Positions 32,380 to 39,290 of a DNA stretch of 39,290 nucleotides are shown one piece after another. Position 1 is the first letter of the stretch, and each line of letters opens with the position of its first letter. The translations under genes and the position numbers were made by a program. The notes below the pieces were generated by a model. That model saw only the letters and a list, made by a program, of their open reading frames with translations, was not told where the DNA came from and made no database searches. This DNA comes from JBHPCZ01 sp042573625. Lineage in GTDB: Bacteria > Desulfobacterota > Desulfobacteria > Desulfobacterales > UBA11574. Location of the stretch: the NCBI GenBank assembly GCA_042573625.1, contig JBHPCZ010000024.1, forward strand, positions 1-39,290, written 5' to 3'.

Positions 32380-33512
32380 TTTAGTTTCTTTACGGCATCC
32401 ACAACCACCTGAACGGCCTTATCAATCTCTGACGCAGTGGTCATCCGGCCCACGCTGAACCTTAAAGTGCCTTTGGCCCAATCCAGCGGAACACCCATGG
32501 CTTCAAGCACGTGGGATACTTCCACCGTGTCTGAGTGGCAGGCCGCCCCTGCAGACGCCGCCACCTCCAGCCCGATCTCTTCCAGCACTCTGTTGGCTTC
32601 CAATCCTTTAAACGAAAGATTCAGGGTGTTCGGCAAACGTTTGTCCGGATGGCCGTTCAGTTTTACCTGTTCCAATTCACGACCCAGCCCCTCATGCAGC
32701 CGGTCCCGCAGTAGCTTCATCTGTTTCATGTTTTCTTCAAGTTCGCGGCCGGCAATCTCACAGGCTTTTCCCAGACCCACGATCTCCAGTACGTTTTCGG
32801 TTCCGGCCCGCCAACCTTTTTCCTGACCGGCACCGTGGCAGAATTTTTCAGGTTTCAAAGGCTGCCGAATGTAGAGAGCGCCGACACCTTTGGGCGCGTA
32901 GACTTTATGTCCCGCAATGGACAGGAGATCAACGCCCAGTTCATCCACCCTCGTTGAAATTTTACCAACGGATTGAGCCGCGTCGGTGTGCATCACAATT
33001 TCGCGTTCCTTGGCTATTTTCAAAATCGCAGATATTGGCTGGATCGTTCCCACTTCGTTATTGGTGTGCATAATGGTAATCAGGATGGTTTCAGACCGGA
33101 TGGCCTGTTCTATATCGGAAAGACTGACCATCCCCTGGCCGTCAACCGGGAGATAAGTGGTTTCAAATCCAAAAACCTTGAGATAACGGCAAACCTCGAG
33201 AACCGCGGGATGCTCGATCACGCTGGTAATAATATGATTACCCTTGCTTCGCATTGTACGAGCAATGCCTGCGATGGCATGATTATTGGATTCGGTTCCG
33301 CCGCTGGTGAATACGATTTCAGCTGGACTGCAATCGAGCAGATCTGCAACCTGTCGGCGTGCGGCTTCCACGGCTCGCTTGGGTGCAATCCCATACCAGT
33401 GTGAGCTCGAAGGATTGCCGAATTCTGTTTCCAAAAACGGCCTCATGGCATCGATAACTTCCGGATCATGCGGTGTCGTGGCGTTATAGTCAAGATATAT
33501 GGGTTGACCCAT
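32376..33512 (-). CDS. Cysteine desulfurase (NifS/IscS type)
   Basis: About 378 residues from the ATG at 33512, chosen because the protein then starts MGQPIYLDYNATTP as in the family and clears the upstream gene. The PLP lysine is in SIAGHKVYAPKGVG (about 203) and the persulfide Cys in SAGAACHSD (about 325). QEKGWRAGTENV and the C-terminal LRFSVGR are also typical. It moves sulfur from cysteine for Fe-S or thio-cofactor synthesis in the cytoplasm. Flanked by an exported rhodanese (17 bp upstream) and the YidD gene (overlap). No iscU-like scaffold gene is nearby. Confidence 0.93.
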   Translation of the reverse strand: MGQPIYLDYNATTPHDPEVIDAMRPFLETEFGNPSSSHWYGIAPKRAVEAARRQVADLLDCSPAEIVFTSGGTESNNHAIAGIARTMRSKGNHIITSVIEHPAVLEVCRYLKVFGFETTYLPVDGQGMVSLSDIEQAIRSETILITIMHTNNEVGTIQPISAILKIAKEREIVMHTDAAQSVGKISTRVDELGVDLLSIAGHKVYAPKGVGALYIRQPLKPEKFCHGAGQEKGWRAGTENVLEIVGLGKACEIAGRELEENMKQMKLLRDRLHEGLGRELEQVKLNGHPDKRLPNTLNLSFKGLEANRVLEEIGLEVAASAGAACHSDTVEVSHVLEAMGVPLDWAKGTLRFSVGRMTTASEIDKAVQVVVDAVKKLK

Positions 33513-33529
33513 TTGTGTTATGTTTCCCT

Positions 33530-34084
33530 CTAAAAATGTTTTCCAAAAAAACCGAACATTATCGATTCGTAGCCATCCGGGGGATAGTTCCACTTCTTGC
33601 CATATACATGAACCCGCCGGGTTTCCCCTTCGGTATTATACACCTTGCCGCCTTCAAGGAGCCAGGCCAGCAGCCCGCCGGTCAAATTGTAGATGGTTAT
33701 TCCTTTTGATTCCATTTCTTTTGCAAACAGGCCGCTGCGATAACTGATGGTACAGTAGCCTATAACTGTCATATCTTTATATCTCATGAAATGTTGCAGG
33801 AATTCTTCTTTCGTCAGGGCATGGGGAAGCATCGATATTTTCATCTCCGCGGGTTTTCGGGTATCGACAAAGATCACCTGCTTTTCTTGCATTATCTTCA
33901 TGGCCTGACGCGGTGAGATGTCCTGGATCATGGGGAAATCTTTTTTTTTATATTTGCGATACATTTCATAGACGATCTCTATTTTTTGGGCGTCCGGCAG
34001 TTTGGTTTCACTTTCTGCAACTTGAGAAATCAAACATGCCAGCAAAACGCACAGACCGATTTTGAATTTTTTATAATCTCTCAT
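33530..34084 (-). CDS. Exported rhodanese-domain protein
   Basis: 184 residues with an N-terminal signal sequence (FKIGLCVLLACLISQVAES), so periplasmic. The rhodanese domain includes VIFVDTRKPAEM, the active-site loop YCTISYRSG (catalytic Cys at about 120) and GLLAWLLEGGKV. It may carry sulfane sulfur or sense oxidised sulfur. First gene of the operon with the cysteine desulfurase and YidD; desulfurase and rhodanese would be on opposite sides of the membrane, so direct sulfur transfer is not obvious. Confidence 0.88.
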   Translation of the reverse strand: MRDYKKFKIGLCVLLACLISQVAESETKLPDAQKIEIVYEMYRKYKKKDFPMIQDISPRQAMKIMQEKQVIFVDTRKPAEMKISMLPHALTKEEFLQHFMRYKDMTVIGYCTISYRSGLFAKEMESKGITIYNLTGGLLAWLLEGGKVYNTEGETRRVHVYGKKWNYPPDGYESIMFGFFGKHF

Positions 34085-34354
34085 CAGAGTCCATTTGAAT
34101 ATTTTACAGCACTTGGATTAGAGATTTAGATTGCACGCTAATTGAACGAAAGTCAAGGGTGCCCCTATCATCAAATCGATTCATCGGGTTGCCTGTTCGA
34201 AAAAAGCAAACCCTGGTTTACCTTCCGATTGGGAGCAATTCACAGCGTTTGTTGTTTTCAATATATTCCTCTGTCATTTCGATCTTTTTTGTGGCAGAAT
34301 ATCTCCTCATAAACGACCTAAGACCTGACCAACAACTCGATTAAGGACCGACAT

Positions 34355-35017
34355 ATGGAACAAAAAAAACTTAAAAGTCTCTATTTTGTAGTGGCTTTTC
34401 TCCTAATGCTGATACTCTTCTATACTTTTCATAGACCGGTAATGGTTTTTATAGGAGAATGGATTGTTCACGACGAAACGCCGGTGAAATCCGACGCGGT
34501 GGTCGTGTTAAGTACCGGTATTGAAATATATCCCCGGCTTATTCAAGCCGCAGATTTATACAGAAAAGGGTATGCAGACAGTGTGGTCATCAATGGAAAC
34601 CGGAAGAGCGAAACATTGATATGGCTTGAAGAAAAAGGGTTTCAGGGCTGTTGTCCCTGGTATGAGGCTTCTATGCGCGTACTTGCGCTGCTTGGGGTTC
34701 CTAGAGAACGGGTCATAACTGTCAGTGCCAAGGATGCCTATGACACCGTCAGCGAGGCAGAAGTAGTGGGAAGCAAGATTATAAAAACAGGTATTCAAAG
34801 TGTCATCATTTCGACGAGTAAATATCATACGCGCAGAGCCGGCTATATATGGAACCATCTTTATCAAGACCGGCTTAAGATTCGAACCGCTGCGGCCACC
34901 AGTGACCCGTATTCACCGAATGGGTGGTGGAAATCGGGGCGCCAGATCCGCTGGCTTCTGGCAGAATACGGGGCCTGGCTCTACTATTTCTGGAAACGTT
35001 TCCGTGACAGACCCTGA
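34355..35017 (+). CDS. YdcF/ElyC-family (DUF218) membrane protein
   Basis: 220 residues. One N-terminal membrane helix (about 8-28) and a periplasmic DUF218 domain: KSDAVVVLSTGIEIYPRLIQ, DLYRKGYADSVVINGN, YDTVSEAEVVG, SVIISTSKYHTRRAGYIWNH. DUF218 proteins such as ElyC and SanA affect envelope polysaccharide metabolism. AAGGA precedes the ATG. Its stop codon lies inside a hairpin shared with the convergent gene. Confidence 0.88.
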   Translation: MEQKKLKSLYFVVAFLLMLILFYTFHRPVMVFIGEWIVHDETPVKSDAVVVLSTGIEIYPRLIQAADLYRKGYADSVVINGNRKSETLIWLEEKGFQGCCPWYEASMRVLALLGVPRERVITVSAKDAYDTVSEAEVVGSKIIKTGIQSVIISTSKYHTRRAGYIWNHLYQDRLKIRTAAATSDPYSPNGWWKSGRQIRWLLAEYGAWLYYFWKRFRDRP

Positions 35018-35069
35018 AGCATCGACAAAAGCGTTTTCTTTTCTGATTTCCGTTTCTGTCGAAGCTTCA
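35015..35069. terminator. Inverted repeat between convergent genes
   Basis: TGAAGCATCGACA (35015-35027) and TGTCGAAGCTTCA (35057-35069) pair over 13 bp with one mismatch. The left arm begins with the TGA stop of the YdcF-type gene and the right arm ends 1 bp before the stop of the convergent gene. It probably ends both transcripts, although no T run follows on either strand. Confidence 0.55.
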
Positions 35070-35070
35070 A

Positions 35071-35967
35071 TCACATCGGGTAGTGCGCCTCATGTTCTAT
35101 GGCACGGTGAAATTTTTCCTCCAGAGCTTTAACGTCCTTCATCCTTTGGGGGTCAAGAAATGTCCGATAGATTTTTTCTGACATATCTAGAGGCTTTTTC
35201 ATCAAGTGCCGTTCAAGAATCGATATGGCCTCTATCGATTTGTCACATACAGGGTAACCCTTGTCATCCAATATGATATCAGGTCCAAATGAAACCCTGG
35301 AAATATTGTTGATGTCCACCAGCCGTATTTCACCCGAAGGCGTGAGAAGAAGATTCGCCACGCCCGCAAAATCAGGAACATAGTTTGTTTCCAGAATCAT
35401 TTTCTTGGCACTGTTAACGAAATCTATGGCTTTTTCCCAAACTCTTCGATTCAGTTCCTCTGTTTCCGGCATTGAGTCATGGTGTCCCTCAACGCGCATA
35501 CTGGTAAAAAGATCCGACAGGTAATTGGTATCGGTTAATTTCCATGGATTCAACACCTCACCTTCCACGTATTCCTGAAGGCCGCAAAGGATAACATCCT
35601 GTTTTTCATTCCATCTATAATCCACGATAAACTCATCGGATTTGGCGTAAGATTCCCGCGACAGATATTTTTCAACAATTCTCAGTTTGTTAATCTCTTC
35701 AAAAGCATCTTCCACGGAATTGAATCTGGACCTGAATATTCGCAAAATTTTCAAAGGTCTGGGCCATGGAAAAAACCGCACACCGTCTATGATTTCACCC
35801 TTGTTTTGCTTCACGATATCATCGGGATCCAGCACCTCCATAATCTGTGATCGCAAACCTTGCTTATAATATTTTCGAAAGACATAACACCCTGGTGATC
35901 GGATAAAGTTTAATCCGATGACATCCTCATTGCTGATATGGGATTTATCTCTGATGTCTTCAGGCAT
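35071..35967 (-). CDS. Hypothetical protein with kinase-like features
   Basis: 298 residues, no signal or membrane segments. The order of motifs is like a protein-kinase-fold enzyme: a charged N-lobe (SVEDAFEEINKLRIVEKYLS), a hinge-like LCGLQEYVEGEVLNPW, and VPDFAGVANLLLTPSGEIRL followed by VDINNIS, which mimics the N-terminal part of the metal-binding Asp segment. The HRD catalytic motif is replaced by VPDFAG. It could be a divergent small-molecule or pseudo-kinase; no family name can be given. A weak ribosome-binding site precedes the ATG. Confidence 0.7.
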   Translation of the reverse strand: MPEDIRDKSHISNEDVIGLNFIRSPGCYVFRKYYKQGLRSQIMEVLDPDDIVKQNKGEIIDGVRFFPWPRPLKILRIFRSRFNSVEDAFEEINKLRIVEKYLSRESYAKSDEFIVDYRWNEKQDVILCGLQEYVEGEVLNPWKLTDTNYLSDLFTSMRVEGHHDSMPETEELNRRVWEKAIDFVNSAKKMILETNYVPDFAGVANLLLTPSGEIRLVDINNISRVSFGPDIILDDKGYPVCDKSIEAISILERHLMKKPLDMSEKIYRTFLDPQRMKDVKALEEKFHRAIEHEAHYPM

Positions 35968-36145
35968 TCTTTTGGTTTTTTCTTAAAGTTATTTCAACGA
36001 AATATCGGCAAGTTACGCTGTTTGTCCTCCATCTGTTTTCAGAATAACTATTGATAACAGATTACTATCACAATAAACCTTTTCCTTCAATATTTGACAT
36101 TGCCGAGTTACTATTATAGGGATTGGCCAATTTATGGATTGAAAA

Positions 36146-37117
36146 ATGATGACCCCTGAAGAAGAAAAGAAAATAACCGGGTGGGGCGAAACGCTCAAGG
36201 ATGACATATCCATCGAGCTTACGCTGACCCAGGATGATCGCAGTGGATTATTTAAAAATTTCTGTGATCATTTAACCCGTCTTGCCCCAAAAATTCGATT
36301 AAAAAAAGAAAATGAAGAGGGATCGGCCTCACCCGTCCTTCGAATTGATAATATTCGATACCAGGCGATTCCGACGGGGAGGGAACTCGATCCGTTTCTG
36401 AATTTATTGATTGACCGTAGCAACCCTGCCAACCCATTGTCACCGGAGGTTCAAAAGCAACTTGACCAGATCCGTTTCCCCGCTTTTCTCAAAATCTACA
36501 TTACGCCTCACTGCCCTTTTTGTCCAACAACGGTCATGCAACTCCTCTCTATCGCTGTTGCAAATGAGCTCATAAAGCTCACGATCATTGACGGTGCGCT
36601 GTTTCCTGAAATGGCAAAATCTGACAATATCCAGTCTGCACCGACCCTATTACTGGAGGATCAGTTTCGCTGGTCCGGTTCGATTCAGATCCGGGAAATC
36701 GTCGATATTATTTTGAACCGGGACCCTGCTCAACTCAGCGAATTTTCTTTAAGGGATATGCTTTCCAACGGCGATGCTGAGAGTGTTGCAAACATGATGA
36801 TTGACAGCGAAAAAATCTTCCCGGCATTTATGGCGCTCTTAGTCCATGAAAAATGGCCGGTTCGACTGGGTGCCATGGTGGCATTTGAAACCATTGCGGA
36901 ACAAAATCGTGTGCTGGCCGCCCAGGCCATACCGTTCTTGCAGAAACGTTTTTCCCGGGCAGAAGATACGGTCAAAGGAGATATACTTTTCCTTATCGGA
37001 AAATCCGGCGATGACGGGGTAATCCCGATGCTCGAAAGGGTGTTGAGCGGCTCGCATCCGATCGATGTCAAAGAGGCGGCTGCGGAAGCGCTGGAAACTT
37101 TCAGATCAAGTCTCTAA
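36146..37117 (+). CDS. Glutaredoxin-like plus HEAT-repeat protein
   Basis: 323 residues. Residues about 1-100 resemble the first, inactive thioredoxin fold of PDO-type proteins. Residues about 105-200 are the second with CPFC (Cys122, Cys125; ITPHCPFCPTT) and the cis-Pro in SAPTLLLEDQF. Residues about 210-320 contain HEAT-type repeats (HEKWPVRLGAMVAFETIAEQ, EDTVKGDILFLIGKSGDDG, IDVKEAAAEALETF). The HEAT arm probably docks a partner protein for redox work. No signal peptide. The ATG lacks a clear ribosome-binding site. Confidence 0.83.
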   Translation: MMTPEEEKKITGWGETLKDDISIELTLTQDDRSGLFKNFCDHLTRLAPKIRLKKENEEGSASPVLRIDNIRYQAIPTGRELDPFLNLLIDRSNPANPLSPEVQKQLDQIRFPAFLKIYITPHCPFCPTTVMQLLSIAVANELIKLTIIDGALFPEMAKSDNIQSAPTLLLEDQFRWSGSIQIREIVDIILNRDPAQLSEFSLRDMLSNGDAESVANMMIDSEKIFPAFMALLVHEKWPVRLGAMVAFETIAEQNRVLAAQAIPFLQKRFSRAEDTVKGDILFLIGKSGDDGVIPMLERVLSGSHPIDVKEAAAEALETFRSSL

Positions 37118-37149
37118 CATAAATCCACTTCGGTATTTTTCATAACCAT

Positions 37150-37461
37150 TTATGAAAGAACTTCGTCTTTATAATCTTCATATTCTTTTTTCAACTTGCT
37201 GACAAGCATCCAGCTTTCAGCCTTTAAATTACTTGCCGCTATTTTATAATCGACCAGCAGACTTCGATCATGCTGCGCCACGAGTTTTATCATTCGGTCG
37301 AAAAGCTCTTGATCATCGTTAATTTTGTCCCCGCATTCCCTGCAGATCAGTACGAATTTTCCCTTCACCGCTTCATTTTTTGCGTCACCGGAGATTCTCG
37401 CCACAAATGAGCCAATTTTATTTTCCGTATCACACAAACTGCATACATTTTTCTCGTCCAA
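37150..37461 (-). CDS. Hypothetical zinc-ribbon protein
   Basis: 103 residues. Two Cys pairs, CSLC (about 7-10) and CREC (about 40-43), form a treble-clef or ribbon, then a helical tail rich in Lys and Asp (VSKLKKEYEDYKDEVLS). It starts with TTG, chosen because GGAGG lies about 8 nt upstream. No family was recognised. Its stop lies inside a small TTTCATAA/TTATGAAA hairpin at 37138-37157, shared with the convergent glutaredoxin-HEAT gene. Confidence 0.7.
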   Translation of the reverse strand: MDEKNVCSLCDTENKIGSFVARISGDAKNEAVKGKFVLICRECGDKINDDQELFDRMIKLVAQHDRSLLVDYKIAASNLKAESWMLVSKLKKEYEDYKDEVLS

Positions 37462-37565
37462 AATTCATACCTCCATCTTCTGTTTGTTTTCTATATTACT
37501 CCGTTATCTGTTTGATATTTTTCCATCCCAACACCCGGAACTTTGTTTTTCCGATGAAAACGGTT

Positions 37566-38705
37566 TCAAACGCCCAGTATGGGGAAAACGCTCCCCTTGA
37601 TCGATGCAACCGCCTGCTCAGCCAGCTTCCGCGCATTGTCTGCAACCTCTCCGCTCAGCTTATGAACCGGATCTGAAAGCGTAAGGTTCTGTTCCGAGTC
37701 TAATTGGTGCTTTGCAATAAAGGACTCCGGTAGCAAATCCGGAATGTCAACCCCTTTCATGATGGACCATGCCTTGGTCCAGGCCCGGGCCACATTCATG
37801 ATATTGTATCCGCCGCCGCCCAGTGCCACCCATTTAATTCCCCAGGATTTTATCTCCTGAATCAACCTGGAAAAACCGTTTGTCGTGAGGTTTAATGCGG
37901 CCAGGGGATCTGTTACCAGGGTGTCCACACCCAGTTGCGTCACCAGAACATCGGGATTGTAGGCGCGAACAAGCTGCGGGACCACTTCTAAAAACGCCCA
38001 GAGATACAATTCATCATTGGTTCCGGGTGCCAGCGGCACATTCACCGAATACCCCTTGCCGGGTCCTTTGCCGATCTCGTCCGGAAACCCGGTACCGGGA
38101 AAAAGCGTGTAGCCGTGCTGGTGAAGGGAGATGGTCAGAACTTGATCCGTGTCATAGAATGCCGCTTCAACTCCATCGCCATGATGCACGTCCACATCCA
38201 GATAAACCACTCGCAAACCATCCTGAATCATCCGGGCGATCCCGATGACAGGATCGTTGATGTAACAAAAGCCTGCGGCCCGGCCGGCAAGCGCATGGTG
38301 GAGCCCGCCCGCGATATTAAACGCGATCCGTCGGCCTTCATCTCTGACCTGGCGTACGCATTCCAGGGTCGCGCCGGTAACCAGCAAGGACCAGTCATAC
38401 AGTCCCGGAAATGCGGGATTATCACCGCTGCCCAGTCCGTAACCGCCCCCTTTTGATGGAATCTGGCCGGTATTGGCTTTCTTCAGAATCTCCAAATATT
38501 CGGGAGAATGAAAGCGCAGCAAATCCTCTTCTTCGGCTTCTTTGGCTTCCACCCATGGTTCATCCGGAGTGTCAAAAAGATCGTAGGCTCCGATCAAATC
38601 CATGGTCAGCTGAAGCCGTTCCACTTTCAGGGGGTGATGGGGACCGTAACTGTGACTTCCAAATTGTGAGCTGAAAACAAGAACCTCCTTTCCGAGCTCA
38701 CCCAT
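37566..38705 (-). CDS. AcuC-type class I deacetylase
   Basis: 379 residues, full length for the acetoin-utilisation/histone deacetylase family. GGLHHA gives the charge-relay His pair, YLDVDVHHGDGV the zinc Asp and His, QLGVDTL the second zinc Asp, and GGGGYN the transition-state Tyr. Members remove acetyl groups from lysine side chains (AcuC acts on acetyl-CoA synthetase) or from polyamines. Cytoplasmic. GAGGAGG precedes the ATG at a good distance. No acetyl-CoA synthetase gene is in view. Confidence 0.92.
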   Translation of the reverse strand: MGELGKEVLVFSSQFGSHSYGPHHPLKVERLQLTMDLIGAYDLFDTPDEPWVEAKEAEEEDLLRFHSPEYLEILKKANTGQIPSKGGGYGLGSGDNPAFPGLYDWSLLVTGATLECVRQVRDEGRRIAFNIAGGLHHALAGRAAGFCYINDPVIGIARMIQDGLRVVYLDVDVHHGDGVEAAFYDTDQVLTISLHQHGYTLFPGTGFPDEIGKGPGKGYSVNVPLAPGTNDELYLWAFLEVVPQLVRAYNPDVLVTQLGVDTLVTDPLAALNLTTNGFSRLIQEIKSWGIKWVALGGGGYNIMNVARAWTKAWSIMKGVDIPDLLPESFIAKHQLDSEQNLTLSDPVHKLSGEVADNARKLAEQAVASIKGSVFPILGV

Positions 38706-39290
38706 AGAATCCTCCTCATCGGAAATATAGCAATGGAATGCAGATGCCGCGGAATAACCTGCCTGATAACGCCCTAACCAATTTTAATGTATCGTAAAAT
38801 GATGCTCTCCAGGAACGAAGCGTTTATATATACATGACATATCGCTCAACAGCAAGCCCCAAGGTCAACAAGGAAGGTTTTATAGCCTTTATGTAACTCC
38901 ATTTTTAAAAAGAATTTAACCGATGCGGAATTAGTCCAGCTGTAATAGCTCGATAAAGGCTTTTGGCTTGGAAGGTTTGAGAGAAACAGAACGACGCGAA
39001 AATCATGCCGGTCATTGTATGCGTTCCGTTTCAATTGGGTTATGTATCGTAGTGCTGAAAAGTAACGAGTAAGAATATAGGGCTCAACATTTGGTTTATA
39101 CTCAATTAAGGTAATATTTAATTTTACAGCTATCGATAAAGAGTTGCAATCCGGTTAGACATTGTTTCACCTTTTCCATGTATTTTGATATCCATTACAT
39201 ATCAAAGAATATGTTATCATTTGATATTTGCAAGTTATCTCCTTGTGCCAAGATAAATCCAGATCGCTGGGATTCCCGTATGGCGGGATG
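38706..39290. other. Gene-poor end of the window
   Basis: 585 bp. No coding frame with recognisable sequence; a 62-codon minus-strand frame at 38846-39034 has no motif and no ribosome-binding site. No tRNA or repeat from elsewhere in the window was seen. A gene may begin beyond the edge. Confidence 0.4.

Noticed and set aside
38706..39290. Possible tRNA or small RNA at the window end
   Set aside because: No cloverleaf, no TTC loop pattern and no clear hairpin with terminator was found.

Overview
The window looks like chromosomal DNA of an anaerobic, respiring Gram-negative bacterium, most likely Desulfobacterota and close to the Desulfobacterales. This rests on gene content: an AF1514-family protein, a short RdgC with a coupled partner, an octaheme cytochrome c, a glutaredoxin-thioredoxin reductase fusion, and signs of many degraded insertions. 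It is inference; no rRNA or tRNA gene was found.

Layout. 0.04-3.9 kb (minus): a coupled MoxR ATPase / DUF58 / transglutaminase-membrane protein operon. 3.9-9.2 kb: a worn accessory stretch with tandem palindromes, an ORF6N-domain gene, a two-component system behind repeated TTGTAATT boxes, tiny membrane-peptide genes (one broken), a large stem-loop, and the C-terminal stump of an AcuI/YhdH-type reductase abutting pyrG. 9.2-19.3 kb (minus): pyrG, then the most interesting locus. There an ATP-grasp ligase, a divergent lysine-2,3-aminomutase-like radical SAM enzyme and an M20 carboxypeptidase overlap by 1-4 nt and are followed 13 nt later by purF. Two 66-residue proteins, one a zinc ribbon, and a KaiC-like/HTH/cupin regulator lie upstream. 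19.9-22 kb: a tyrosine recombinase and a ParD/RelE-type toxin-antitoxin pair. 22.4-24.6 kb: an isolated octaheme hydroxylamine-oxidoreductase-family cytochrome and an ArsR gene with a Cys-rich small protein. 24.8-28 kb: an RdgC-type pair, an AF1514 protein and an unknown exported protein. 28.0-32.0 kb: two inverted copies of a MITE-like repeat flank five plus-strand genes (AKR-like, cyclodeaminase, Grx-TrxR, stand-alone RAM, Mth938-like). 32-39 kb: lipoprotein YidD / cysteine desulfurase / exported rhodanese operon, a YdcF protein, a kinase-like protein, a glutaredoxin-HEAT protein, a zinc-ribbon protein and a class I deacetylase.

How the genes may work together. The ATP-grasp / KamA-like / M20 set has the logic of a small pathway: activate and ligate a carboxylate, rearrange an amino group by radical chemistry, hydrolyse an amide bond. 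The residues that read the lysine side chain in lysine 2,3-aminomutase are not conserved, while the carboxylate-binding Arg and the PLP Lys appear kept, so the substrate is probably not free lysine. Product and purpose are unknown. This is the best candidate for an undescribed system here.
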